Source: Pedococcus badiiscoriae
GTDB taxonomy: Bacteria; Actinomycetota; Actinomycetes; Actinomycetales; Dermatophilaceae
NCBI RefSeq assembly: GCF_013408925.1
Contig: NZ_JACCAB010000001.1
Span: 2,542,001-2,606,000, forward strand
Reading direction: 5' to 3'
DNA length: 64,000 bases
The notes beneath the pieces were generated by a model. That model saw only the letters and a list, made by a program, of their open reading frames with translations. It did not search any database and was not told the origin of the DNA. The position numbers and the translations under genes were made by a program. Of the stretch, positions 1 through 7,774 are shown one piece after another (the stretch's first letter is position 1; every line of letters begins with the position of its first letter).

Positions 1-36
1 CTCCTGGTCGTCTGCGATGAGCACGCGGATGGTCAC
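1..36 (-). CDS. Response regulator, N-terminal fragment (truncated by window edge)
   Basis: Only the first 12 codons are present, reading V-T-I-R-V-L-I-A-D-D-Q-E from a GTG at 36. This is the beta1 strand plus the acidic pair of a receiver (REC) domain. The start overlaps the stop of the upstream histidine kinase in a GTGA junction, so the two are translationally coupled. With a HisKA_3-type kinase as partner, a NarL/LuxR-type response regulator is expected. That class is inferred from the partner, not seen. Confidence 0.75.
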   Translation of the reverse strand, partial: MTIRVLIADDQE

Positions 37-1184
37 GACCCGACCTCACCCGGAAGACGGCACCACACCCTGAATCCGCCAGAGGCGGCGGGCCCGGTCT
101 GGATCTCCCCGCCGTACGCGGCGATACGCTCGCGCATCCCCAGGAGACCGCGCCCGTCGCGGGCCACGCTTGCGCTCACCTCACCCGTGTCAGTCACGCT
201 CACCTCGATTCCGTTGGCCTGCCAGGCGATCTCGACCCTCGCGGTGGCTGGCCGCGCATGCTTGAGACTATTCGTGAGGGCCTCCTGCACGATCCGGTAT
301 GCCGCGAGGTCGATACCGGGGTGCAGCGTGCCGGGAGTGCCCGATTGCGTCACGGTCACGGGGAGGCCCGCTGAGCGCACCTGATCGAGGAGGTGCGGTA
401 GGTCAGCGAGTCCGGGCTGCGGCGCCCGCGGGAGGGAGTCTTCCTCGCGGAGGAGACCCAACAGGCGTCGCATCTCGGTCAGGGTCTCGCGTCCCGCCGA
501 CTCCACGACCTCCAGGGCGGTGCTGACCTCTTCTGGCTTGTCGCCGAGCACCCGACGGGCGCCCTGCGCCTGGATCACCATGAGGCTGATGCTGTGCGTC
601 ACCACGTCATGCAACTCTCGGGCAAGGTGAGCTCGCTCGGCGGCCACGGCCACGTGGGCAAGTTCTTGGCGCTCGACTTCCAACTGCTGGATGAGTGCCT
701 GAGACCGGTCAGCCCGGGAACGCTGGAGGTGGACGGCGCGGCCGACCAGCCAGATGACGACGGGAATCGCGCTGTCGCTGACGAATCCCGACAGTCCTCC
801 GAACTGCTGGGACCGCCAATCGTGGGCGACGATGCCGGCGAGCAGCACCCCTAGACCCGCCGCCGCGTCGCGGAGCCGGCAGCACTCCGCGACCGTGAAC
901 GCGGCGAGCATCACCGCCAAGTACTCGCCGAAGACCGAGGGGGGATCCGCGGTCAGCCCCATGATGGCGACCGACCCTGCCACCGCTACCGAAACTGGCA
1001 GCGGCGCCGCCCGGCGCCAAGCCAGGCTTGCCGTCGTCGCCAGCATCGCGACCCGCACCCACCAAGGCGAATGCCCTGGAAGCTGCACCTGTGCCACGAC
1101 AGACAGCGCGCCGGCCAGAGCGCCATCGACGACCCAAGGGTTTGACGCCGCGAGCCGCATTCGCGTGACCACTGCCGGATCCAC
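33..1184 (-). CDS. NarL-family sensor histidine kinase, membrane-bound
   Basis: About 383 aa from a GTG at 1184. The open frame continues upstream to 1343, but the extra residues are Arg/Pro-rich and run into the promoter of the divergent gene, so the shorter start is preferred. The N-terminal third holds about five or six hydrophobic segments. A short linker leads to a HisKA_3 dimerisation motif R-E-L-H-D-V-V-T-H-S (phosphoacceptor His near residue 192), and a HATPase_c domain follows with a G-R-G-L-L-G-M-R-E-R box. This is the standard layout of actinobacterial NarL-type sensor kinases. It is coupled to a response regulator cut off by the window edge. The signal sensed cannot be read from the sequence. 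Confidence 0.9.
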   Translation of the reverse strand: MDPAVVTRMRLAASNPWVVDGALAGALSVVAQVQLPGHSPWWVRVAMLATTASLAWRRAAPLPVSVAVAGSVAIMGLTADPPSVFGEYLAVMLAAFTVAECCRLRDAAAGLGVLLAGIVAHDWRSQQFGGLSGFVSDSAIPVVIWLVGRAVHLQRSRADRSQALIQQLEVERQELAHVAVAAERAHLARELHDVVTHSISLMVIQAQGARRVLGDKPEEVSTALEVVESAGRETLTEMRRLLGLLREEDSLPRAPQPGLADLPHLLDQVRSAGLPVTVTQSGTPGTLHPGIDLAAYRIVQEALTNSLKHARPATARVEIAWQANGIEVSVTDTGEVSASVARDGRGLLGMRERIAAYGGEIQTGPAASGGFRVWCRLPGEVGS

Positions 1185-1360
1185 ACGCCGACTGTAGGGC
1201 GGCTCGGCCCTTGGGACCTCCCCTTCGCAGTGGATCGTAGGTCCGTCCACGGGCTGATCGGGGGCGCGCAACAATCGGCTCACCACCTGACGACACGGCG
1301 GGCTCCGCCAGCGCATCCTCGAGATCCGGTGGCACGGCGCCACCAGACAGGAGAAGTCAC

Positions 1361-1612
1361 ATGGACATCGTCTTCCTTTCGATCGTGATCATCGCCGCAC
1401 TGCTCCTCCCTCGTAGTCGCGCACTGGTGGTGGCACCGGCCGCCTGGGCCATCTGCGTCGCGTTCGTCGGCTGGGGACCCGCCAACAACTCAGACGTCCA
1501 CACCACGTCGCTGGGGTTCTGGGTTCCCTGGGCGATCGTCCTGGGCATCGGGCTCGGGCTCGTGTTGGGCATCGACGCCGTCCGCCGGCGCCGGCGCGCG
1601 ACGAGGGCCTGA
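1361..1612 (+). CDS. Small membrane protein, two transmembrane helices
   Basis: 83 aa, starting at an ATG 6 nt after a good ribosome binding site (AGGAGAAG). Residues 1-20 form one hydrophobic helix with almost no loop before the next. A second pair of helices around 25-40 and 52-72 is separated by a polar loop, and the protein ends in a basic tail (R-R-R-R-R). That gives two or three membrane passes with an inside-positive C-terminus. It lies divergent from the sensor kinase above. No family is recognised. It could be a membrane partner of the two-component system, but that rests on position only. Confidence 0.6.
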   Translation: MDIVFLSIVIIAALLLPRSRALVVAPAAWAICVAFVGWGPANNSDVHTTSLGFWVPWAIVLGIGLGLVLGIDAVRRRRRATRA

Positions 1613-1714
1613 CCTCCCCACCCTCGGCCGACCTTCACGCCAAACGAACGTCCGGATCTGCCGCCCGGATTCACGGTGGATGACTCGTCAGCCACGCCAT
1701 TCTTGCCGCGAGCT

Positions 1715-2446
1715 TCAGCCGGCGGCGAGTGCGGTGATGCGGGCGCGCTCAGCCTGCAGCGCGGCCCGTCCGGCGGGGGTGACCTGCAGGTGAGTTTCGG
1801 GCAGCGACGCCAGCCCGAGGGTGCGTCCGCCCCCGTTGAGCCAGCCCTGTCCTCGGAGCGAGGCGATCCAGGCGGCACCGACGACGGCTGGGAGCCCAGC
1901 GCGTTCGCACAACCAGCTGGCGGCAACGGAGTGCACGCTGGCGGCGCCGGAGAGCAGCGCGTACGCCTCGGCGCCGGGCGGCCACGCGCCCGAGGGAGCC
2001 GCGGTGGTGGGTTCCTGGCGGAGCTGGCGGTACCAGCGCCACCGGGCGGCCGGTAACTTGGGGATGACACCGGGCGCGGGCAAGGCCCGGCACAGGGCTG
2101 CGGGGAAGAACACAGAGCTGGCGTTCGCCAAGTTCACCACGATCATGAACGGCACCAGGATGGGCAGCACGTCTTCAGACTCGCCGTATGCGATGCCCCT
2201 GACGGCCAGCACCGCCATCAGCACGGCCAGCACCAGGGCAACCAGGGCGCTCAGGTCTCGCACCCACAGCCGGCGCATCCCCGCCGGGTCCAGGACACTG
2301 GTCTCCGCCTCGGCGGCCAGTGCATAGCGCGCGGCGTCCGGTGTGCTGATGGGGGTCAGGTGGACGAACGGCTGAATGCCCGGCGCGGCGCCGGGTAGGG
2401 GCGCCATCGGCTTTGCGCGTGCGCTGCGGTCGGGCATAACTCCCAT
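1715..2446 (-). CDS. Hypothetical protein with a central membrane hairpin
   Basis: 243 aa from the ATG at 2446, which has a strong GGGAGGGG ribosome binding site about 9 nt upstream. The open frame extends to 2662 but without sensible sequence. Residues about 65-110 form two long hydrophobic helices (L-V-A-L-V-L-A-V-L-M-A-V-L-A-V, then I-L-V-P-F-M-I-V-V-N-L-A). The C-terminal ~110 residues are soluble and include A-S-W-L-C-E-R-A-G-L and a final L-Q-V-T-P-A-G-R-A-A-L-Q-A-E-R motif resembling a winged-helix end ('G-x-x-A-L'). No family is recognised. It is convergent with the small membrane protein at 1361. Confidence 0.65.
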   Translation of the reverse strand: MGVMPDRSARAKPMAPLPGAAPGIQPFVHLTPISTPDAARYALAAEAETSVLDPAGMRRLWVRDLSALVALVLAVLMAVLAVRGIAYGESEDVLPILVPFMIVVNLANASSVFFPAALCRALPAPGVIPKLPAARWRWYRQLRQEPTTAAPSGAWPPGAEAYALLSGAASVHSVAASWLCERAGLPAVVGAAWIASLRGQGWLNGGGRTLGLASLPETHLQVTPAGRAALQAERARITALAAG

Positions 2447-2743
2447 TGTGTCGGCCCCTCCCGGCGGGCGCTGGGGTTCGAGGGATCGAGTTGGAGCGCC
2501 GTCGCGGTGGGCGGGGACGTCGTGGCAACGGGGGTGTGACTCGCGTGAGCGCCGTCCGGCTAGGGGCTGCCGAGTTGCGCGCTTCTCGATGTCAGGCAGC
2601 CCCGATGCGCTAGACCAGCGCACAGGCACGGCGTGGTCACAGACTCCACATTTCGGATGCAATCCGGGCGAACCAGTCGCAGGCGGAGGCCGTATCCCGT
2701 ACCTTCGGCGCAGCCGCCTACGGCGCGCCTTTGCGAACGGAGA

Positions 2744-4741
2744 ATGATGACCCGCTACCTGCGCTCACTGCTGGTCGCCACTCTTGCGGCCGCCGCGGTA
2801 GGGATCCCAGCCGCCGCGTTCGCCGCCGACGGGCCCGCCACCGTCACCCTGGAGCCGCTGAGCGCGGCCGGCGTGCCCCTGACCGGGCCGTTCACCGTCA
2901 AGGCCGACGTCACCATGAACACCGACCCCTCCGTCACCGTCAGCATGGACGTCGGGTACACCGCCAAGCCAAACTCCGGGGCAACGATCGCGAACAACAC
3001 CGGAAGCACGGTCCTGGCTGCTCAGACCGTGACCGCGCAGGACTGCCCAGTCACGTGCACACTCATCTGGACGTTCGACCCGACCACCCAAGCCGCAGCG
3101 TGGCCGGACGCGAACGTGTCCGCGGTCGCCACGATCAACCCGGGCACCGCGAACCCGACCTACAGCGGGCGCGTGGTCACCACCTACCAGTCACCCGTCT
3201 CGCCGTTCGCTGCCGCCGCCAGCCCCCAGGCGACGCCAACCGCCATCACCGCCACGTACGGCCCCGGCGTCCTCGACACCACCGGCACGTGGACACTCAC
3301 CTCACCCACCGCGCGCACCGATGGCGAGACGGTGCGCGCCACCCTGCGCCTGTCGCGAGCCCCGCAGGACGCGGCAGTGTTCACCGGGACCTGGGGCGCC
3401 CCCGACCCGGCCTCCGGAGCCACGACCGGCACCGTCCCTCTCGACGTGACGGCCCTGCCCGCCGGAGGGTACGAGCTGACGGTCCAGGGCAAAACCGCGG
3501 CAGGGCAGTACGGCATCCCGAAGTACCTCGGCATCGTCGCCGTCCGCCACGTCCCCTCGCTGACCGGGGTCACCTACGGCCCCTTCCTGGCCGGGACCTC
3601 CGTCCCGCTGAACGTGACCTCGCAGGGCCCGTACCCGACGCCGGGGGCGAACCCCACCTCGCTGAAGGTCCGCGTCGGCACCGCCGCCCCGGTGACTTTC
3701 CCCGTCACGTTCACCGACTCGTCGACGTCCGTCACCCTGCCCGCGTCCATGCTGCCGGCCGGGACGACCAGCGTGGACGTCCAGCTCCTGGACCCGTACG
3801 GGACGCCCATCGGATCGTCCATCGACGTGCCGCTGGTCGTTGTCGCCTTCCACGAGACCGTCACGGCCGCCCCGCTGGTCGTCGGCGTCCAGTCCCCGGT
3901 CACCATCAAGGGCACCGCGCCCGCCGGGCTGACGTTCTCCATCTGCGGTTTCGCGTTCTACGACCCCGCGGGACTCAACGGGTACACGTCCGGTGTGGTG
4001 TGCCAGGACGAGAAGTCGTTCGCCACCACCATCACCACGATCCCGCAGGCGGCCGGCCCAGGACGGTTCGAGGTGCAGGTCAACACCCAGGAGAACTACC
4101 TGGCCGCACCCGTCGAGACGTTCCCCACCACCGTCTACGCCGACAGGTCAGCCACCTACACCGCACCGGCAACTGGCGCGTACAACGCCGCGCTGACCGC
4201 GGTCGTGAACGTGGCTGACCTGGTCAGCACCAGCCAGCCGCGCCGCGCTGCCGCGAATGTCCCTGTCACGCTGCAGCGCAAGGTGGCCGGCACCACCACG
4301 TGGACCACCATCGCGACGGCCCGCACTGACAGCACCGGCAAGGCAGCGCTGCGGTTCGCGAACACCGCCAACGGGCGGCTGCGGGCCCTCGTCGCCTCCG
4401 CCGTGCCGGGGCGCACCCTGACGCTGCCCGAGCGTGCTATCACCTCGGTCGGCACGGTGTCCTGGTACTCCGTAGCGTCCTATGCCCGCGCCTACGCCCC
4501 CGTCACCGCCCGGGTGACCGCCGCCCCATACGAGTCGGGTGCCCGCATCGCCGTGCAGGTCCGGCGCCTGGGGACCACGACGTGGACCACCGTGGCGACG
4601 GGCTATCTCGGCACCACCGGCGCCGCCGCCGGAACCTTCAAGCTCACCTCCCGTGGCACTTGGCAGGTCCGAGTGCGCCGGTACGCCACGACTCGCATCG
4701 CGACCGGGTACACCAGCATCCGAAAGCTCACCATCAGCTAG
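2744..4741 (+). CDS. Secreted protein with Ig-like beta-sandwich repeats
   Basis: 665 aa. The start at 2744 (ATGATG) has GGAG 5 nt upstream; the open frame begins earlier at 2633 but without a ribosome binding site. The N-terminus is a classic Sec signal (M-M-T-R-Y-L-R-S then a 14-residue Ala/Leu/Val core, cleavage likely after A-F-A-A). The mature protein is rich in Thr, Val, Ala and Pro and looks like successive beta-sandwich domains. Two related repeats end the protein, marked by T-T-T-W-T-T-I-A-T and T-T-T-W-T-T-V-A-T near residues 520 and 612. There is no LPXTG or membrane anchor, so it is probably released or held non-covalently. Function is unknown; adhesin-like is a guess. Confidence 0.75.
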   Translation: MMTRYLRSLLVATLAAAAVGIPAAAFAADGPATVTLEPLSAAGVPLTGPFTVKADVTMNTDPSVTVSMDVGYTAKPNSGATIANNTGSTVLAAQTVTAQDCPVTCTLIWTFDPTTQAAAWPDANVSAVATINPGTANPTYSGRVVTTYQSPVSPFAAAASPQATPTAITATYGPGVLDTTGTWTLTSPTARTDGETVRATLRLSRAPQDAAVFTGTWGAPDPASGATTGTVPLDVTALPAGGYELTVQGKTAAGQYGIPKYLGIVAVRHVPSLTGVTYGPFLAGTSVPLNVTSQGPYPTPGANPTSLKVRVGTAAPVTFPVTFTDSSTSVTLPASMLPAGTTSVDVQLLDPYGTPIGSSIDVPLVVVAFHETVTAAPLVVGVQSPVTIKGTAPAGLTFSICGFAFYDPAGLNGYTSGVVCQDEKSFATTITTIPQAAGPGRFEVQVNTQENYLAAPVETFPTTVYADRSATYTAPATGAYNAALTAVVNVADLVSTSQPRRAAANVPVTLQRKVAGTTTWTTIATARTDSTGKAALRFANTANGRLRALVASAVPGRTLTLPERAITSVGTVSWYSVASYARAYAPVTARVTAAPYESGARIAVQVRRLGTTTWTTVATGYLGTTGAAAGTFKLTSRGTWQVRVRRYATTRIATGYTSIRKLTIS

Positions 4742-4860
4742 CGCTACCCTCCCGCCCGGCATCCCCACCAGGACGAGCGCGGTCGGGGGATCCCTGGGTT
4801 CGGTTTCGTATCCGCGGCACGAGCTGACCTGCTTGTCTATGGCCGGTGCGCGACCCGCCT

Positions 4861-5181
4861 TTACTGCGGCGCGTCGAACTCTCCGCTGCGGGTACGGTCG
4901 AGAAGGTCGACCAGGGCTCGGTCAGGGTTGGCGCCGCGTTCAAGTACCTGGCGCATGACGAGTTTGTCCCTGCGCAATCTGCCTACATTTCTCCTGAAGA
5001 CGCCGACCTTCCAAGCGGCTCCGACAGATTCGCGGACGCCGACGTAGAGCATCCAGATGAGATTGCCGACGATCGTGCTGTCTGGGGCGACACTGACGCG
5101 GAGGGGAGTCCCGGTGGGTACCGCCACGACCAAGAACTCGGCGCCACTCGCCGAGGAGGTCTCGACCTGCCGGATCTCCAT
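4861..5181 (-). CDS. Small unknown protein with one hydrophobic segment (paralog of 5591-5935)
   Basis: 106 aa. It has an N-terminal beta-like segment (E-F-L-V-V-A-V), a hydrophobic stretch (I-V-G-N-L-I-W-M-L-Y-V-G-V), then K-V-G-V-F-R-R and a charged tail, E-R-G-A-N-P-D-R-A-L-V-D-L-L-D-R-T-R-S-G-E-F-D. The tail aligns well with the product encoded at 5591-5935 (A-R-G-I-D-P-K-S-R-V-D-Q-L-L-E-E-V-R-E-G-R-F-D), so the two are paralogs. No family is recognised and no clear ribosome binding site is visible. The region before it (4742-4860) holds no gene or clear terminator. Confidence 0.6.
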   Translation of the reverse strand: MEIRQVETSSASGAEFLVVAVPTGTPLRVSVAPDSTIVGNLIWMLYVGVRESVGAAWKVGVFRRNVGRLRRDKLVMRQVLERGANPDRALVDLLDRTRSGEFDAPQ

Positions 5182-5236
5182 AGGTCGCGCACTCTAACGG
5201 ACCCGGTGGGCGATCCACCCGTGGCACCATGCGCGA

Positions 5237-5494
5237 GTGGAGAAGCTCAGTGCAGGTGGACTGAGGCTGTCGGGGATGGCCGTCGGCATCATGGTGCTCG
5301 CGGGTTGCACGGCCCCCGTCCTCGTCGGGTTGACCGGTCCCGCGGAGGCACCCACGGCTCTCATCGATCCCTGCAGGACCGACTGGTTCAGCCAGCACGC
5401 CCTCACCGTCATCGATGTCGAATCGCGAGTTGTTCTCTGGAACCGATTCTGCAGACCTTCGCCGTCTCCGAGATTGATCCGGGCAAGGTTCTGA
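5237..5494 (+). CDS. Putative lipoprotein, probably frameshifted
   Basis: 85 aa from a GTG at 5237 with no good ribosome binding site. A lipoprotein signal is visible: a short hydrophobic run, M-A-V-G-I-M-V-L-A-G-C, with the lipobox Cys near residue 24. Coding-like sequence in this frame fades around 5440. From there to about 5590 a neighbouring frame reads I-L-Q-T-F-A-V-S-E-I-D-P-G-K-V-L-T-T-D-G with strong GC-ending codons. The simplest reading is one lipoprotein gene of about 115 codons broken by a frameshift near 5440, or a sequencing error. It sits between two paralogous small genes on the other strand. Confidence 0.4.
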   Translation: MEKLSAGGLRLSGMAVGIMVLAGCTAPVLVGLTGPAEAPTALIDPCRTDWFSQHALTVIDVESRVVLWNRFCRPSPSPRLIRARF

Positions 5495-5590
5495 CGACCG
5501 ACGGCGAGAAGCATTCGCCCCCCGTCTGGGAAAGCCTGCACGAGCTGAGCTTCGGGTGGTGGATGAACGGTCAAGCCGCGCGGGGGGCGC

Positions 5591-5935
5591 CTATGGGGCC
5601 GGCCGCAGACTCCACCGACTGGCGTTGTCGAATCGCCCCTCTCGAACCTCCTCCAAGAGCTGGTCCACCCGGGACTTCGGATCGATCCCTCGGGCAAGCA
5701 TCTCCTTGTAGATCACCTGACGGCCCAAGTTGAGAGTGCCCTTGGGCATGAGAAGGACGCCGACCTTGTATCGGTCTTGGCGGTCCTGCCACCAAAAGAA
5801 TGCGAAGGCCAAGGGCGCCAACAGAAGCATCTCGATCCCTCCATCCAGGGGGGCGCCCCGCAGCGATGATCCGCGCTTGACTGCGCGGACCTGGTAGCGG
5901 CGCCCATTCCGGTGGACGGTGATTTGGTGTCTCAT
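5591..5935 (-). CDS. Small unknown protein with one hydrophobic segment (paralog of 4861-5181)
   Basis: 114 aa. A basic N-terminus (H-R-N-G-R-R-Y-Q-V-R-A-V-K-R-G) is followed by one transmembrane-length segment (M-L-L-L-A-P-L-A-F-A-F-F-W-W), then K-V-G-V-L-L-M and a charged C-terminal helix A-R-G-I-D-P-K-S-R-V-D-Q-L-L-E-E-V-R-E-G-R-F-D. The same layout and tail occur in the protein at 4861-5181, so the pair arose by duplication. I do not recognise the family. A one-helix membrane protein with a cytoplasmic tail is the best structural guess. Confidence 0.6.
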   Translation of the reverse strand: MRHQITVHRNGRRYQVRAVKRGSSLRGAPLDGGIEMLLLAPLAFAFFWWQDRQDRYKVGVLLMPKGTLNLGRQVIYKEMLARGIDPKSRVDQLLEEVREGRFDNASRWSLRPAP

Positions 5936-5945
5936 GCGCTCACTT

Positions 5946-6059
5946 TCACGGTGACTTGGTCGGTCCGCCGCGGCTCAGGTGGCTGCTGTCAGGAGGAATG
6001 ACCACGCCGACCGCGACTGTGGCGAGATAGCCCACCGTGATGGCACTAGCCAACACCAC
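5946..6059 (-). CDS. Possible small hydrophobic peptide
   Basis: A 37-codon frame starting at a GTG pair, reading V-V-L-A-S-A-I-T-V-G-Y-L-A-T-V-A-V-G-V-V-I-P-P then a polar tail. It forms one clean transmembrane helix and ends 10 nt before the start of the gene at 5935, so it could be the first gene of a small operon or the end of a decayed membrane protein. An in-frame stop lies just upstream, and no ribosome binding site is obvious. It is too short to be sure it is translated. Confidence 0.25.
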   Translation of the reverse strand: MVLASAITVGYLATVAVGVVIPPDSSHLSRGGPTKSP

Positions 6060-6188
6060 GAGTGCAGCTGGACCCGGTGTTCAACACCCCGGCAAGCAGG
6101 GCAGCACTGAACTTCGCGACACCCTGGACCGTCTTCACGACCGGACGTCCCGGGGGACCGGCCGGGCGCATGGGAGAAGGAGAGCGAC

Positions 6189-6581
6189 ATGGTCTGGCGA
6201 GCACTGGGCGCGCTGGCACTGCTGGTGTCGGCGGCGGACCACCTCAAGCTCTGGTTCGGCGGGGTTCGACACCAGTCGGTCGGCCCGGCGTTCCTCTTCA
6301 ACGTCGTCGCCGGGATGGTCATCGCGGTGCTGCTGCTGCGATGGCACCACTGGGTGCCCGCATTCCTCACCCTCGGCTTCGGGGCGTCCACGCTCGGGGC
6401 GTTCGTCCTCGCCACCACCGTGGGCCTGATGGGCGTCCACGACCGGTGGGAGGGTTTCTACGTCTTCGCTGCGGCGATCTCCGAGGTGGTGTGCATCCTC
6501 GTCGGTGGCTTGCTGCTCCTGGGGTTCTGGACGAGCAGGTCCACCACCAGCGCACCAAGCACGGAGCGGGCGCGGCTCTAG
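6189..6581 (+). CDS. Small integral membrane protein, four transmembrane helices
   Basis: 130 aa, ATG preceded by a GAGAAGGAGAG ribosome binding site. Four hydrophobic segments are visible near residues 3-16, 38-52, 57-80 and 95-117. The first loop contains A-A-D-H-L-K-L-W-F, and the end is a short polar Ser/Thr tail. It converges on and overlaps the thioredoxin gene by 4 bp. The fold resembles small DoxX-like or DUF4383-like quinone-associated membrane proteins in size only; no diagnostic motif supports a name. Confidence 0.65.
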   Translation: MVWRALGALALLVSAADHLKLWFGGVRHQSVGPAFLFNVVAGMVIAVLLLRWHHWVPAFLTLGFGASTLGAFVLATTVGLMGVHDRWEGFYVFAAAISEVVCILVGGLLLLGFWTSRSTTSAPSTERARL

Positions 6582-6949
6582 CTCTGGGTGGCCTTCTGCG
6601 ACTCGATGTCGGCCCGCACGGCGTCCATGTCGAGGTCCTGCACCTTGGCGATGACCTCCTCCAGCATGGGCGCGGGCAGGGCGCCGGCCTGGGCGAAGAC
6701 GAGGATGCCGTCCCGGAATCCCATGAGCATGGGGATCGAGGTGATGTTCGCGGCGGCGGCGAGCGCCTGCTCGGCCTCGGTGTCGACCTTGCCGAAGACG
6801 ATGTCGGCGTGCTGCTCTGACGCAGCCTCGTAGACCGGTCCGAAGCGCTTGCACGGCCCGCACCAGTCGGCCCAGAAGTCCACCAGGACAGTGCCGCCCT
6901 CCAGGATCGTCTTCTCGAAGTTCTCCGCTGTCAGCGTCGTGCTAGCCAT
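6578..6949 (-). CDS. trxA: Thioredoxin
   Basis: 123 aa from the ATG at 6949 (M-A-S-T-T-L); an ATG six codons upstream at 6967 is possible. The protein has the classic thioredoxin fold with V-L-V-D-F-W-A-D-W-C-G-P-C-K near residues 22-35, including both redox cysteines of the WCGPC active site, and the conserved cis-Pro in I-T-S-I-P-M-L. It reduces cytoplasmic disulfides using electrons from a thioredoxin reductase. Length matches the family, with a slightly longer C-terminal helix. It stands alone and is distinct from the zinc-ribbon thioredoxin at 58578. Confidence 0.93.
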   Translation of the reverse strand: MASTTLTAENFEKTILEGGTVLVDFWADWCGPCKRFGPVYEAASEQHADIVFGKVDTEAEQALAAAANITSIPMLMGFRDGILVFAQAGALPAPMLEEVIAKVQDLDMDAVRADIESQKATQS

Positions 6950-7040
6950 CTCTAGGTCCACTCCCATCAGACCGCGACGGTCGCGGTCACCGAGTTCTCG
7001 CCCAGCTCGACGGCAGATCGGCCGCCTTGCCGGTTGCCAT

Positions 7041-7295
7041 CATGGCGAACCGGGGCTGGACTCCACCACGCTCAACGTCGGACAGGCGCTCAACCTTCCC
7101 CAGCACACGGTCCTGACGCTTTCGGCAGTGGAAGCAGGGCTGGTGGGGGAGACTGTGTCCGTGCAGCTGACCGATGCCGCCTGCCCGGGCCGCGAGATCG
7201 ACCACGAGGGGTGCCCCCTGAGCGCGAGGGCCACGATCGTGAGGGTCCAAATCGCTTGGGCCGCGACAGTGATGACCACGACGGTGCCGGCCTAG
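7041..7295 (+). pseudogene. Orphan coding frame, likely 3' remnant of a gene
   Basis: From about 7041 to the TAG at 7293-7295 one frame has strongly GC-biased third positions and a protein-like reading (L-N-V-G-Q-A-L-N-L-P-Q-H-T-V-L-T, then G-E-T-V-S-V-Q-L-T-D). It lacks a convincing start. An ATG at 7042 lies in another frame and would need a frameshift a few codons later. The stop abuts the ATG of the next gene. The opposite strand (7279-7040) also offers a 79-codon frame with a signal-like start, so the coding strand is not certain. No family is recognised. Confidence 0.3.
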
Positions 7296-7757
7296 ATGCG
7301 TGGCCACGCTCGGGTCAGGTTCGTCGGCTGGTCGCTGGCCGGCCTCGCGGCGCTCATGGTGCCGTGGACGGCATACCTCTTCATCGCCCTGCCCGGCACC
7401 CAACCGTCGGCCCACTTCGACCTCGCCTGGGGCGGCTTCGACCTGGCGCTGCTGGTCGTGCTGGCCGTGACCGGCTGGGCGGCGGTGCGTCACTCGCGCT
7501 GGATCGGGTCCGTGGCCGCAGCCACCGCGGCGATGCTCGTCACGGACGCGTGGTTCGACGTGGTGACCGCGCCGTCGACGCGGGAGCGCTGGGTCGCCCT
7601 GGCCATGGCCGTCGTCGTCGAGCTGCCGCTGGCACTGGTGTGTGCCTGGCTCTCGGTGCGCGGGCAGGTCATCGTCGAGCAACGTCTGGCCCTCGGCCTG
7701 CGCCCGCGACGGATCGCTGGCCACAATGCGGCGCGGGTTCGGCGTACCCCGCGGTAA
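7296..7757 (+). CDS. Membrane protein, four transmembrane helices
   Basis: 153 aa from an ATG that directly follows the TAG of the preceding frame. Hydrophobic segments lie near residues 10-32, 46-62, 68-88 and 100-122, with short polar loops. These include an A-H-F-D-L-A-W-G-G-F-D motif before helix 2 and T-D-A-W-F-D-V-V-T-A between helices 3 and 4. The last 30 residues are basic and cytoplasmic. The fold is consistent with small uncharacterised actinobacterial membrane proteins. It ends 18 nt before the malic enzyme start, but no functional link is evident. Confidence 0.7.
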   Translation: MRGHARVRFVGWSLAGLAALMVPWTAYLFIALPGTQPSAHFDLAWGGFDLALLVVLAVTGWAAVRHSRWIGSVAAATAAMLVTDAWFDVVTAPSTRERWVALAMAVVVELPLALVCAWLSVRGQVIVEQRLALGLRPRRIAGHNAARVRRTPR

Positions 7758-7774
7758 TCGAGAGAATGCCGACC

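Noticed and set aside
1613..1714. Intrinsic terminator between convergent genes
   Set aside because: Only a weak 5-bp TCCGG/CCGGA stem with an 9-nt loop; not enough to call.
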